Source of the DNA: Eggerthellaceae bacterium UBA5808
Lineage (GTDB): Bacteria; Actinomycetota; Coriobacteriia; Coriobacteriales; Eggerthellaceae
Direction: 5' to 3'
DNA length: 50,481 nucleotides
Assembly (NCBI GenBank): GCA_002417975.1
Contig: DIDE01000042.1
Span: 1 to 50,481 of the forward strand
The notes under the pieces were generated by a model. It was given only the letters and a program-made list of their open reading frames with translations. It was not told where the DNA came from and made no database searches. Shown in pieces: positions 1 to 8,936 of the stretch (positions are counted from its first letter, which is position 1; each line of letters starts with the position of its first letter). A program made the position numbers and the translations under genes.

Positions 1-239
1 ACCTGCGTCTTTCCACTTTGTTTATCTGCATCAATGGAGGACTGCATAGAGTCCATACTTTGAAGCTTGCTGGCAGCAAGATCAACCTGCGTCTGCGTAC
101 TCGAAACCTGGGTTTCGATGCGCTGAGTTGACTGTTGGCAAGGGCTAAAAACGAGAAAATACCAAGCAACCCCTACAAGGAGTAAAGCTAAAATGGTCAT
201 TAAAACTTTCTCTTTTTTGTTGAATGTATAGCGTGCCAT
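1..239 (-). CDS. pilO: PilO-like type IV pilus inner-membrane protein (partial, C-terminus outside window)
   Basis: The ATG at 239-237 lies one base after the stop of the PilN-like gene and has a GGAGG about 11 bases upstream. The 79 visible residues give a short basic cytoplasmic end (MARYTFNKKEKV), one membrane span (about residues 13-30, LMTILALLLVGVAWYFLVF) and then a Gln/Ser/Thr-rich stretch with coiled-coil character. This is the layout of PilO, which pairs with PilN in the inner-membrane alignment complex of type IV pili. The family call rests on topology and on position directly after pilM and pilN; sequence identity to PilO is not recognisable by eye. The gene is cut by the window edge. 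Confidence 0.7.
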   Translation of the reverse strand, partial: MARYTFNKKEKVLMTILALLLVGVAWYFLVFSPCQQSTQRIETQVSSTQTQVDLAASKLQSMDSMQSSIDADKQSGKTQ

Positions 240-240
240 A

Positions 241-846
241 TTACGCAGCACCTCCATTCGACGTCTGATGCAACGTAACCGTCAGGACAGCCGTTGTACT
301 CTGGTTGTTCGTTGCGTTCGTTGCCGCATTCGAAACCGATACGTTCTCAACCATGGATTGAGTGCTTAGCTTGTTCGAAAGCTGTGCAATCGTATCGAGC
401 GACTCACCAGTGATTTGCAGTTTCAGCGTTGTTCCAGATAAATCCACACTAGCGATTGACGACTCAGGAATAACAGAATCGACCATATCAAGAACTTTAA
501 GAGCACTCACTGATGACGAACTCGACACCCCTGATTTCTCATATTGCTGATATTGCTGTTCAACATCGGAATAACCACCCAGCTGACCATTGACTGCATC
601 AAGCTGTGACTGAGCTACATTCAACTGTGTTTGAGCAGCGCCAACACGCGCATATACATCAACAATACCAAATTTAACAAATAGACCGCCAACAACAAGG
701 ACAATCACAGCAATCACGATAATGCGCTTAACATCCACTGTGGGATGCTGAGAAACAGCAAGATTCATTGTTGTCTTGGATGGATATTCATCCTTTGCCG
801 ATTGCGCATGAGGAATTTCAATCGGACGATTCAAATCAATTGCCAT
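241..846 (-). CDS. pilN: PilN-like type IV pilus assembly protein
   Basis: This 201-residue protein has a cytoplasmic N-terminus containing the short motif MAIDLNRP, close to the INLLP-type motif by which PilN binds PilM. One membrane span follows at about residues 42-61, then a periplasm-side coiled coil (about 66-105) and a small alpha/beta C-terminal domain. That is the usual PilN layout and length. Its start overlaps the end of pilM by 11 bases, and a GGAGG sits 9 bases before the ATG, so translation is probably coupled. PilN links the cytoplasmic PilM ring to PilO outside the membrane. The C-terminal third is rich in Asn, Thr and Ser, as often in exported proteins. Confidence comes from architecture plus operon position. 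Confidence 0.8.
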   Translation of the reverse strand: MAIDLNRPIEIPHAQSAKDEYPSKTTMNLAVSQHPTVDVKRIIVIAVIVLVVGGLFVKFGIVDVYARVGAAQTQLNVAQSQLDAVNGQLGGYSDVEQQYQQYEKSGVSSSSSVSALKVLDMVDSVIPESSIASVDLSGTTLKLQITGESLDTIAQLSNKLSTQSMVENVSVSNAATNATNNQSTTAVLTVTLHQTSNGGAA

Positions 847-1864
847 GACGTGTCGCCTCCCCCTCGAGCAACGCAGCTACCGACAATGCGCATACCATCG
901 ATTCCTTATCGCTGTTTGCCCCTTCGGGCAGCAGCGCACGTATACCGTCGCACGGTATATCAACCGAATCGCGAATTGCCGCAGTAAGTTGAGGAATCTG
1001 CGCTCCTCCACCAAGGTAGAAAAGTCTATCAGCGTTCCCATCGGGATTATTAAAATTATAAAAATTAACAACCTTGCTTATCTCAAGGGCAAAACGATCG
1101 TAGATCCGTTGGCATTCGTTGGAATCCATGATGCCTTCGAAATTATTGTACTTGTAACTTGCAGTAGTAAATTGATCGATATTCTTTTGCTCCGCGATGG
1201 AAACATCAAAATCCTGCGTACCAATCTGAACCGTCTTTGAGGCAGCAAATTCTGATCCTTTAAACAGCATCATGACCATCTCGTGATAGCCGATATCAGC
1301 AAATACGGTCTCACACGTTTTGATCTCTGCATTGCGATGAATCTCTTCGCGCAAAAGGCGCATATACGCAATAGGTTCAGGAATTGCGACCTTAAGCCTA
1401 AAGCCAGCCTTGCGAAAAAGATCCTCTGCCGATAGAATCTCTTTCCGCTTAATTGCAGCAGCATACAGGCGCAACTCTTTATCGGGATCCTGCTCTTCGG
1501 CAGGAACAGGTGATTCATCAATCAAATAATCGTAGTAATAATCTTCTGGAGCACCATCGATATAATCTTTGAATTCATACGGAAGATTTAGCTTTAATTC
1601 CGAAACAGTCATCTTTGGTAACGTCACATGACGAAAGTACGCTTTCGATTCAGGCAGCGCAAGAGCGACGTTTCGCTCATGAATATGATGCGTACGACGA
1701 ACTCTCCGAAGAAAATCGACCATTGACTCGGGCGCACAGATATCACCATCCCGCGCAATATTTTCGGGTAATTTGAGCTCAAGAATCTTTACACGATCAC
1801 CGTCACGTGCTGCGATTTTGCAATTAACATTTCCTATGTCCATTCCGATAAAAGCGTTCGACAT
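836..1864 (-). CDS. pilM: PilM, actin-like type IV pilus assembly ATPase
   Basis: PilM is a cytoplasmic FtsA-like actin fold protein that binds PilN and the PilB/PilT motors. The phosphate-1 motif is visible at the N-terminus (FIGMDIGNVNCKIA), and a glycine-rich adenosine-binding motif (LFYLGGGAQIPQL) lies near the C-terminus, both expected for the family. I start it at the ATG at 1864 because AAGGGG lies about 8 bases upstream and because the family begins just before the IGMDIG strand; an upstream in-frame start at 1894 would add ten very basic residues. The resulting length, 342 residues, fits PilM. It is followed by pilN and pilO and preceded by 200 non-coding bases after pilD. Confidence 0.9.
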   Translation of the reverse strand: MSNAFIGMDIGNVNCKIAARDGDRVKILELKLPENIARDGDICAPESMVDFLRRVRRTHHIHERNVALALPESKAYFRHVTLPKMTVSELKLNLPYEFKDYIDGAPEDYYYDYLIDESPVPAEEQDPDKELRLYAAAIKRKEILSAEDLFRKAGFRLKVAIPEPIAYMRLLREEIHRNAEIKTCETVFADIGYHEMVMMLFKGSEFAASKTVQIGTQDFDVSIAEQKNIDQFTTASYKYNNFEGIMDSNECQRIYDRFALEISKVVNFYNFNNPDGNADRLFYLGGGAQIPQLTAAIRDSVDIPCDGIRALLPEGANSDKESMVCALSVAALLEGEATRHGN

Positions 1865-2064
1865 ACGTTTCCCCTTCTTTCGGAAGCGCTTCATATACCC
1901 TTGTTGCTATTGTAGCGCTAAGTATACGATTACGCTGTCATTCTCTTCCTGTTTGCATAGCCAAACTAAATTTATAGTCCCAAGTAAGAGATCCCATCAT
2001 TTTATAAATTAGCTGGTACGTATAAGACAACATCATTTTGGACTAACGCACATCATTGCCAAGT

Positions 2065-2967
2065 CTAAAAAAGTCCGATATACCACGCAATAAATGTTTG
2101 ACCGCACAACATGGTCGCAAAACAAGCCAGTGCTATGGATGGGCCAAAAGGAATCATTCGCTGCAACCCTGTTGCAGACTGATCAGATGCAGAATGATCA
2201 TTCTCAGTACCCTCAGAGTCATCCAAACTTTGCACCGCTTGATGTGAAACATCAGTGGCATTGCGAGGCTGCGAGCATAGGGCGAGTACGATGCCGAACA
2301 CACACGCAAGGATGATCAGCAATAGACATTCCTGCCAACCAAAATAGAGACCTGCAACAAAAAAGAGCTTAAGATCTCCCCCACCCATACTCTCCTTTTT
2401 AAGCACCTTATCGGCAAACAACACTAGTACAAGTAGGGGTATAGCAACAATAAGCCCATCGAAGAGCGTCGAACATACTACTTGGAACACATCCATACCG
2501 CATATGACGCCATTTGCAATCACATACGCAAAGCGGATAACGATAGCAGTCACAATACAGCCATTAGGAATGGTCCATGAGTCTAGGTCGGTTAGCGACA
2601 GCACGATAAGGATGCAGGCAAAGGCAATCATTTCGATTGCTTCAAGCGAATACTGATAATGCACCATTACGACGACGAATATACCCGCACAAAGAAGCTC
2701 AATCAACGGATGCCGACACGAAATATGCGCACCACAATAACGACAATGTCCTTTTGTTGATACCCAACTAGCAATTGGAATTAGGTCGCGGATGCCAAGC
2801 ACATGATCGCACGCATCGCACTTTGACCTGCCAGAAAATATGTTGCCTCCATGGACGAGGCGCCAAGCCAAGCAATCGAGAAAGCTCCCCATACACGCTC
2901 CAAGGAGCGCCACAAGGACAAGTACATAGGCGGTCAGCGCCGGCGTCATATAAGAAGCAATCGACAC
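2065..2967 (-). CDS. pilD: Type IV prepilin peptidase / N-methyltransferase
   Basis: Membrane aspartic protease of the A24 family that cuts the class III signal peptide of prepilins and methylates the new N-terminus. The N-terminal half has the methyltransferase-type zinc site as two CxxC pairs (CDACDH and CRYCGA). Both catalytic aspartates are present, in LTDLDSWTIPN and GGGDLKLFF. About eight hydrophobic segments are visible. A polar stretch of roughly 40 residues rich in Ser, Asp and Gln interrupts the last two spans (NATDVSHQ to SDQSATG), which is longer than usual. I chose the GTG at 2967 because AGGAGA precedes it by 9 bases; a TTG at 2988 or ATG at 2949 are alternatives with weaker ribosome sites. 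It should process all five prepilins encoded upstream. Confidence 0.93.
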   Translation of the reverse strand: MSIASYMTPALTAYVLVLVALLGACMGSFLDCLAWRLVHGGNIFSGRSKCDACDHVLGIRDLIPIASWVSTKGHCRYCGAHISCRHPLIELLCAGIFVVVMVHYQYSLEAIEMIAFACILIVLSLTDLDSWTIPNGCIVTAIVIRFAYVIANGVICGMDVFQVVCSTLFDGLIVAIPLLVLVLFADKVLKKESMGGGDLKLFFVAGLYFGWQECLLLIILACVFGIVLALCSQPRNATDVSHQAVQSLDDSEGTENDHSASDQSATGLQRMIPFGPSIALACFATMLCGQTFIAWYIGLF

Positions 2968-3108
2968 GATATATCTTCTCCTACCCAATAATCAATCAAT
3001 GTACGCACGAGAACAACTACATTACTCACGTTTCTCTGAACCTGATCATACCTTATTTGCTTGCTTCGTCTGTATATCGAGGGGTAAATGCAATGTTGAC
3101 AGCATCTA

Positions 3109-3144
3109 AATAACAATCGAGCCCAGCATAAATACTGGGCTCGA
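3109..3144 (-). terminator. Hairpin after the major pilin, probable partial terminator
   Basis: A perfect 10-base inverted repeat (3117-3126 with 3135-3144, loop of 8) lies 63 bases after the pilin stop. On the minus strand it is followed by TTGTTATTTAG, which is T-rich but not a clean T run. It stands between the major pilin gene and pilD, where an attenuator would let pilin exceed the assembly proteins. Function is inferred from position and structure only. Confidence 0.6.
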
Positions 3145-3207
3145 CGTGATGACGATTACTATTCATCGCCGTATGAATTACATCTCGCAACTCATCGATG
3201 TGGTTAC

Positions 3208-3594
3208 TTAGTCACCAAAGGTGTACGTATGATCCGTACCATCATTAACAGTAACCGTAGGCGCACCATTGTCATTTGTACCCGAAGTTACGCTCGTGTT
3301 CTTATCAGAGAACTCATAGGTCGTTCCATTGTACGTAACCTTTTTATCAGTCTGCGTCCACGTTGGAACGGTGTTAGTCGTCATATAATCAGCCGTTACT
3401 GCAGCGTAGAGCGAACGACCGTTAGCCTCATCAGCACTGTACTTTGCATTATCGAGCTGACCACTAAAAATAGGAATCGCGATGGCAACAAGAATTGCAA
3501 TGATGGCAACAACAATGAGCATCTCCATCAAAGTAAAGCCCTTGACCCCACGCTTTTTCAGCTGTTCCTTCTGAGCCACTATCATGTTTTTCAT
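3208..3594 (-). CDS. pilA: Type IV major pilin (PilA/PilE-like prepilin)
   Basis: Short prepilin of 128 residues. The leader of 19 residues ends in KG, followed by FTLMEMLIVVAIIAILVAIAIPIF, a textbook class III signal with Phe at +1 and Glu at +5. After cleavage by PilD the mature pilin has about 109 residues: the N-terminal helix, then a small Thr/Asn/Asp-rich beta domain (YNGTTYEFSDKN, TVTVNDGTDHTYTF). No cysteine pair is present, so the C-terminal domain lacks the disulfide loop of Gram-negative PilA. The ribosome site GAGGGG lies about 7 bases upstream. Spacers on both sides (232 bases upstream, a hairpin downstream) suggest it has its own expression level, as expected for the main fibre subunit. 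It could also be a GspG-like pseudopilin, but PilT and PilM/N point to a pilus. Confidence 0.92.
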   Translation of the reverse strand: MKNMIVAQKEQLKKRGVKGFTLMEMLIVVAIIAILVAIAIPIFSGQLDNAKYSADEANGRSLYAAVTADYMTTNTVPTWTQTDKKVTYNGTTYEFSDKNTSVTSGTNDNGAPTVTVNDGTDHTYTFGD

Positions 3595-3826
3595 GATATT
3601 CCCCTCTTCCTCACGTTTCCTACAATCAACTACACACTGTTACGTTCTTATGTATCGTATGTATACTTCTCGATGCTAAGACGACGATATCACATGTATC
3701 GTAACGCCTCGCATCTGTATCATTATTGTATCTCATTCTTTGACTAACAAACATATGTGTATGCAACCTATTTGGCATATTATTTGTCAAAATCGCACGT
3801 CGAAGCCGAATTCAACGTTATTTTGT

Positions 3827-5032
3827 CTAGTACGATCCATACAGAGAGAAGATCGGCAGATACACAGCCAATAGAATTGAACACACAATCACAGCCAAAA
3901 TCACAATTAGAAGCGGCTCCATAATCGAAAGTGCACGTGTTGTCGCAGTATCAACCTCATTTGCATAGTAGAGACCTACTGTATCAAGCGTGTCTTCCAA
4001 CGAACCTGATTCCTCGCCCACTGCCGTCATCTCAACAACAAGATCAGGGAATGCTCCCGACTTTCTTAAGCCCTCAGACAGTTGTTTGCCTGCTTCCAAA
4101 TCAGGAAGAATCGACTCCAGCTCATGCGAAAGATACCGATTTCCAATTGACCATGCAGTCGCACGAACTGCATCAACCATAGGAAGTCCCGATGCAAGCA
4201 TAGTTGACATAGTACTCGCATATTGGTTCGCAGCATTCATATAGACAATCCGTCCGATAACGGGAACGTGCAATCCAGCCTTACTCCACTTAAGACGCGG
4301 TCCCTCGTTGCGCAGCCACACCTTCATAATCACAATAATGGCAGCAATTACGGCAAGAAGAATCAAACTATAGTGGGAAAAGAAATTAGACGTGGAAATC
4401 ATTGCCTGAGTAATCCATGGAAGCGCGATATCCATACTCGCAAATGTGCTGGTAAACGTTGGAACAGCAAATGTCATGATAATTATGATGACAATGATAG
4501 CAATACCAATAACAAACGCTGGGTAGATCATGGCAGATCCAACACGAGCCTTAGACCGTGATGTCTTGGTATAGTAATCGCTGAGTCGCGTAAAGACCGT
4601 ATCCAAGCTACCTGCAAGTTCTCCAGCTCGCACCGTTTCAATAAACGTCGTAGGAAGAGCACTTCCCCGACGCTCAAAACTATCGGCAAGTCCTTGGCCA
4701 GAAGCCACATCGTCAGCAACATCGTTCAAAATAGCCGCCAGAGCCTTGTTCTCCGTTTGCCCCGCAACCAAACGAACCGTTAAAACGATAGGCATCCCTG
4801 CCTGAAGAATGATCGCAAACTGGTGACAAAGAAGCGCGAGTGCCTTTTCCTTAGTTTTTGCGCGACCAATATGTATATCAATGTCATGGTCGCCACCTTC
4901 ACGCTCGATAGAGCGTACTACGACGCCACTTTCCTTAAGCTGTTCGATTGCCCGTCCTTCGGAATTCGCCTGGATAGCACCCTCGAATGCGGTCCCATCC
5001 TCCGAACGCGCACTATATTTGAATGTTTTCAC
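3827..5032 (-). CDS. pilC: PilC, type IV pilus platform protein (GspF family)
   Basis: Polytopic inner-membrane platform onto which pilins are loaded by PilB. Two T2SSF domains are visible, the first beginning near LLCHQFAIILQAGMPIV and the second near MNAANQYASTMSTMLASGLPMVDA, each with the conserved G(E)ESG/GELAGSL segment. Membrane spans follow each domain (AMIYPAFVIGIAIIVIIII; SLILLAVIAAIIVIM; IMEPLLIVILAVIVCSILLAVYLPIF). I prefer the GTG at 5032 because it starts the conserved KTFKYSARSEDG segment and has AGAGGAT just upstream. An in-frame ATG at 5068 would add 12 residues and has only a tightly spaced GGAG. Length about 401 residues, normal for PilC. Confidence 0.93.
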   Translation of the reverse strand: MKTFKYSARSEDGTAFEGAIQANSEGRAIEQLKESGVVVRSIEREGGDHDIDIHIGRAKTKEKALALLCHQFAIILQAGMPIVLTVRLVAGQTENKALAAILNDVADDVASGQGLADSFERRGSALPTTFIETVRAGELAGSLDTVFTRLSDYYTKTSRSKARVGSAMIYPAFVIGIAIIVIIIIMTFAVPTFTSTFASMDIALPWITQAMISTSNFFSHYSLILLAVIAAIIVIMKVWLRNEGPRLKWSKAGLHVPVIGRIVYMNAANQYASTMSTMLASGLPMVDAVRATAWSIGNRYLSHELESILPDLEAGKQLSEGLRKSGAFPDLVVEMTAVGEESGSLEDTLDTVGLYYANEVDTATTRALSIMEPLLIVILAVIVCSILLAVYLPIFSLYGSY

Positions 5033-5172
5033 AAGATCCTCTTCTCTTCGCGAAGTTGCGCAATCCATTCGCTCCGTTCACACCGTATCACCTAACAACG
5101 TTTGTATCATCGTCAAATAAGGTATTCGCGCATATCAATCGCATCATACAATCAGCTTGCACGGTCTATTCT

Positions 5173-6222
5173 CTAGCGGCGCCCGCCTCGTCGTACATAT
5201 TCAGGATCAAACGCATACGTTTGAGCTACTTCAGATGAAATCTTTCCCGCATGCATCAATTGTATAAGCGCATTATCCATCGTTATACTTCCGATATCAG
5301 CAGATGTCGCCATCGAATTAGCAATTTGCGGCGTCTTGCCCTCTCGAATGAGATTACGAATAGCAGCATTAACAACCATGACTTCGCATGCTGCGCAACG
5401 GCCCGATTCGTCACGGCGTGTAAGCAATTGTTGCGATACAACTGCGGCTAGCGTCTGAGAAAGTTGCAAACGTATCTGACGCTGTCTTCCTTCTGGAAAC
5501 ACATCAACCAAACGGTCAATCGAATCAGGCGCGCTCTGCGTATGAAGCGTCGAAAACACCAAGTGACCTGTTTCTGCTGCAGTCAGCGCAGTTTCGATCG
5601 TATCAAGATCACGCATCTCACCAATGAGAATGACATCAGGATCTTCGCGCAAAATTGCTCGCAGCCCATTCGCATACGATTCGGTATCAGACCCAATCTC
5701 ACGTTGATCGATACTGCAGCGATCAGGCTGATAGATATATTCGATCGGATCCTCAAGCGTAATGATATGTTCGGAACGCGTGCGATTAATCGAATCAAGC
5801 AATGCAGCAAGCGTGGTTGATTTGCCCGAACCTGTTTCTCCTGTTACCAGCACGATGCCCTTACGATAACGCGGGAAATCGAGCACTGCAGGAGGTAAAC
5901 CGAGCGAACCAAGATCAGGGATATCCTTGGCAAGCAGACGAACTGCAAGAACCATATGTCCTTGTGACCGATATAAATTTAGGCGGCAGCGTCGATGCGC
6001 GTAAGTACCTGCCATATCGTATTCACCAATGGATTTAATTTCACGATATCGCTCGCCCATAACCTCACGAGCAAGTTGTTCGCATTCGTCCGCCGCCAAT
6101 ACGTTCGCATCGGCATCAACAAGTTCACCGTTAATGCGATAACGCAACGGAACGCCAGGTGCAATGTGAACATCTGATGCATCATGCTGTGCAGCTCGCT
6201 CAACTATTGCATCTATTCCCAT
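5173..6222 (-). CDS. pilT: PilT, pilus retraction ATPase
   Basis: Hexameric secretion ATPase that depolymerises the pilus and so powers twitching. Visible motifs in order: Walker A GETGSGKST at about residue 130, the Asp box (ITLEDPIEYIY), Walker B (DVILIGEMRD), and the His box (AAETGHLVFSTLHT). The PilT-specific C-terminal signature AIRNLIREGKTPQI is present, which separates it from PilB. Length near 349 residues is standard. The start is the ATG at 6222; a GTG at 6231 in the same frame is possible. Between pilB and pilC in the operon. A retraction motor implies dynamic pili rather than a simple secretion pseudopilus. Confidence 0.95.
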   Translation of the reverse strand: MGIDAIVERAAQHDASDVHIAPGVPLRYRINGELVDADANVLAADECEQLAREVMGERYREIKSIGEYDMAGTYAHRRCRLNLYRSQGHMVLAVRLLAKDIPDLGSLGLPPAVLDFPRYRKGIVLVTGETGSGKSTTLAALLDSINRTRSEHIITLEDPIEYIYQPDRCSIDQREIGSDTESYANGLRAILREDPDVILIGEMRDLDTIETALTAAETGHLVFSTLHTQSAPDSIDRLVDVFPEGRQRQIRLQLSQTLAAVVSQQLLTRRDESGRCAACEVMVVNAAIRNLIREGKTPQIANSMATSADIGSITMDNALIQLMHAGKISSEVAQTYAFDPEYVRRGGRR

Positions 6223-6243
6223 AGTTCTCACACACCTTACCTA

Positions 6244-7941
6244 TTAATCAGTCGTATTAGCAACACGTACAACTTCATCGACCGTCGTTGTTCCATTGAG
6301 CACAAGTTGTTTGCAATCTTCCGAAATCGGAACAAACCGAGAATTATGAACCGCCGTCATAAGCTCCTCATGCGAAACATGATTACGAATTGCCTCTCGT
6401 ATTTCGGAATCGATCATCAGAACTTCAGCAATAACCGTCCGTCCTTGATAGCCACTTTCGTAACACTCAGGACATCCCTTGCCTCGATAAAAGGTAACAT
6501 CCTTTTGGTGAGGATCCATGTGCATCGATTCAAGCTCTTCTGCACTTGGATGGTAAGCCTCTTTACAATACGGACAGATTTTACGAACAAGACGTTGGCT
6601 GATAACGCCCTTGAGTGCAGATGCGATCATATACGGTTCAATCCCAATATCGATTAATCGATCAAGCGTCGATACTGCATCGCCCGTATGAATGGTAGAG
6701 AGCACCAAATGCCCCGTAACAGCAGCTCGCATAGCGATTTCTGCAGTTTCGGAATCACGAATCTCACCTACGGCAACAATATCAGGATCCTGGCGCAAAA
6801 TAGAGCGTAACCCGCCAGCAAACGTCAACCCTGTCTTCTCGTTGATCTGAACCTGGTTTACTCCAGGAATGTTGTATTCAACAGGATCCTCGAGTGTGAC
6901 CAAATTGACCGACTCAGTATTAAGTTGATCAATCATCGAAAACATTGTCGAGCTCTTGCCTGATCCCGTTGGTCCAACAATCAGTACGACACCACGCGTG
7001 TTACCAAGAAGTTCGTTATAACGTTCGAGGTTTACACCGCTATACCCTAGTCCTTCGGCAGTATGATCGAGTGACTCCTGGTCAAGAATACGCAAAACGA
7101 TTTTTTCACCATGAACCGTAGGAAGCGTTGATACACGAATATCAATTTCACGCATATGAACGTGTACCATTGCACGACCATCTTGAGGAATACGGCGCTC
7201 TGTCACATCCATGCCTGACATGATCTTAATACGGCTCAATACTGATGCCTGCAAGCGTTTAGGGATTTCCAGCATATTGTGCAGCACACCGTCGACGCGC
7301 ATACGAACCTGAACGTGATCATCCTGAGGCTCGATGTGAATATCACTTGCGTGTTCAGACACGCCACGTTCTATGATCGAATCAACCAAACGAATAGACG
7401 GCGCTGCCTGAGTATCGGAAGCAAGGCTCTGCTGAACCTGCTGAATTTCGCTCTCGTTCATCTCGGCGTGTTCGCGTTGCATCTCACGAATGGCTCGCTT
7501 AGCACCTTCGGTGCCATACAGCTCAGCAATCGCATGATCAATTGCTGCTCGCGTAGAAATGACCGGGATGACCATTTTCTTGGAAGCAGTCTTGACCTCT
7601 TCGGTTGCGATGAAATTTAATGGGTCGCTCATCGCCAAATACAGTTCGTCACCTTGAACTTTATAAGGGACGACATGATACTTACGCGCAATACGTTTAG
7701 AAACGTATTGGGTCATATCAGGAGAAAGCGATACTTTATTCAGGTCGACGTAGTCGACGCCAAGCTGCATGACCAATGCATCGATCAATTGGCGCTCGGT
7801 AATCATCCCTGATTTGACCAGTTCCTCACCGAGACGACGCTTATTCTTTTTCTGCGCAGCAAGCGCCTGCTTAAGTTGATCATCGTTGATGAGACCCGCA
7901 TGAACAAGCATATCGCCCATACGTGTAAGCTTCGTCATCAT
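6244..7941 (-). CDS. pilB: PilB, pilus extension ATPase (GspE family)
   Basis: Assembly motor for the pilus. The N-terminal 150 residues form a GspE-N (MshEN-type) domain beginning LTRMGDMLVHAGLINDDQL and containing a second copy of the LVKSGMITERQLIDAL motif; in relatives such domains can bind cyclic di-GMP. The ATPase core shows Walker A GPTGSGKSS near residue 323, the Asp box (VTLEDPVEYNIPGVNQVQIN), Walker B (DIVAVGEIRD) and the His box. A zinc tetracysteine follows (ICPYC and CPEC), typical of PilB/GspE and absent in PilT. GGGAGG lies 9 bases before the ATG. Length 565 residues is normal. Upstream are the minor prepilins and downstream pilT. Confidence 0.95.
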   Translation of the reverse strand: MMTKLTRMGDMLVHAGLINDDQLKQALAAQKKNKRRLGEELVKSGMITERQLIDALVMQLGVDYVDLNKVSLSPDMTQYVSKRIARKYHVVPYKVQGDELYLAMSDPLNFIATEEVKTASKKMVIPVISTRAAIDHAIAELYGTEGAKRAIREMQREHAEMNESEIQQVQQSLASDTQAAPSIRLVDSIIERGVSEHASDIHIEPQDDHVQVRMRVDGVLHNMLEIPKRLQASVLSRIKIMSGMDVTERRIPQDGRAMVHVHMREIDIRVSTLPTVHGEKIVLRILDQESLDHTAEGLGYSGVNLERYNELLGNTRGVVLIVGPTGSGKSSTMFSMIDQLNTESVNLVTLEDPVEYNIPGVNQVQINEKTGLTFAGGLRSILRQDPDIVAVGEIRDSETAEIAMRAAVTGHLVLSTIHTGDAVSTLDRLIDIGIEPYMIASALKGVISQRLVRKICPYCKEAYHPSAEELESMHMDPHQKDVTFYRGKGCPECYESGYQGRTVIAEVLMIDSEIREAIRNHVSHEELMTAVHNSRFVPISEDCKQLVLNGTTTVDEVVRVANTTD

Positions 7942-7968
7942 AAGGCTATCCTCCCTTTACCCACTTGG

Positions 7969-8589
7969 TTAAACGGCCGTAGCGTTCACTGCTGCCGACG
8001 TAAAATCTACCTGAACATTTTTAGCCAACGAAGCATCCACTGTGCTTTGAATAGTGTACGTAACGTTAATGCGAACCGGCGTGCGATCTGTTGTCGCAAC
8101 GGTAGATCCTGAACTCGGCCATACAACCTCAGTCGAGATATTCGAAATTTCGCAATCCGCATACGTGCCGCCATTAAGAACCTTGCGTTCATGCCCTGCA
8201 GAATCATCCAAAAATATATGTAGATGATCATTGGGATCTTCGCTTTTAACCTGGAGCATTGACGAAAGAGCAGATGTATCCGTAAACGAATACTGTTCAT
8301 CGTCGATCGTTGTCGTAAATGATCCATCAGACTGGCGAGCCATTGCATGAAGCGGAGCCGACAACGCCGACGAGATTGAATCTTCGAGCACAGCACTCTC
8401 AGACACAAACGTCGATTGCTGGTATACACGCACTGCCATCGAAATACCCGTCGAAACAATGCCCATAAGAAGCAGGACAAATAACATTGAAACAAGCGTT
8501 TCGACAAGGGTAAATCCCGAACAGGAACGGTTGCCATTACGATGAAGCGCACTATTTTTTGTATGCATAGTCATCAACCGCTTCATCAT
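7969..8589 (-). CDS. Minor prepilin (PilW/PilV-like pseudopilin)
   Basis: A 206-residue prepilin. The leader is long (28 residues, basic) and ends SCSG, followed by FTLVETLVSMLFVLLLMGIVSTGISMAV, with Phe at +1 and Glu at +5. The rest is a Ser/Thr-rich globular domain with a single short variable core (DDEQYSFTDTSALSSML; VTYTIQSTVDAS). Its start overlaps the preceding minor prepilin by four bases (ATGA), so the two are co-translated. Minor prepilins of this type prime pilus assembly and sit at the tip. The exact name (PilV, PilW, FimU) cannot be decided by eye. Confidence 0.85.
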   Translation of the reverse strand: MMKRLMTMHTKNSALHRNGNRSCSGFTLVETLVSMLFVLLLMGIVSTGISMAVRVYQQSTFVSESAVLEDSISSALSAPLHAMARQSDGSFTTTIDDEQYSFTDTSALSSMLQVKSEDPNDHLHIFLDDSAGHERKVLNGGTYADCEISNISTEVVWPSSGSTVATTDRTPVRINVTYTIQSTVDASLAKNVQVDFTSAAVNATAV

Positions 8590-8936
8590 TCACCACCTGA
8601 TTTCGACAGTTGCGAAACCCGATCCGATGGAACGTATGATGAGAGTGAATCTCCACCATAAAATACAACATCAACCTGGCTCGATGATCCTTGATCATCG
8701 CTGATAGAAACCGTACCCGTTGTTTGAGACAAAGAGCTATCACTCGAAGCGTATGCCCCAACTTCGGCAGCATTACGTTGCTCGTTAAACGATGAACGCC
8801 ATTGGTCAGCGCTCGTATTCATATGGTTAGCTGCAGAGATCGCAGTTACAAGCAGGCACACAGCCAACGCAGCAATTAAAAGCGCTACGAGAGCTTCGAC
8901 CATCGTCTCTCCTGATGTAGAACGCTTACGTGTCAT
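8586..8936 (-). CDS. Minor prepilin with acidic +1 residue
   Basis: This 116-residue protein has a short basic leader ending TSG, then ETMVEALVALLIAALAVCLLVTAIS. If PilD cuts after that glycine, the mature protein starts with Glu at +1 and has the conserved Glu at +5 as well. Glu at +1 is not the usual Phe/Met, though similar GETLVE-type starts occur in some Gram-positive pseudopilins (recalled, not checked). The remaining 80 residues are Ser/Asp-rich and small for a globular domain. Overlaps of 4 bases downstream and 1 base upstream tie it to the other two minor prepilins, probably as one tip complex. Confidence 0.8.
   Translation of the reverse strand: MTRKRSTSGETMVEALVALLIAALAVCLLVTAISAANHMNTSADQWRSSFNEQRNAAEVGAYASSDSSLSQTTGTVSISDDQGSSSQVDVVFYGGDSLSSYVPSDRVSQLSKSGGE

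Noticed and set aside
8007..8552. Arg/Leu-rich 181-residue frame overlapping the minor prepilin
   Set aside because: It lies fully inside the prepilin gene in another frame; the prepilin has a class III signal and a ribosome site.
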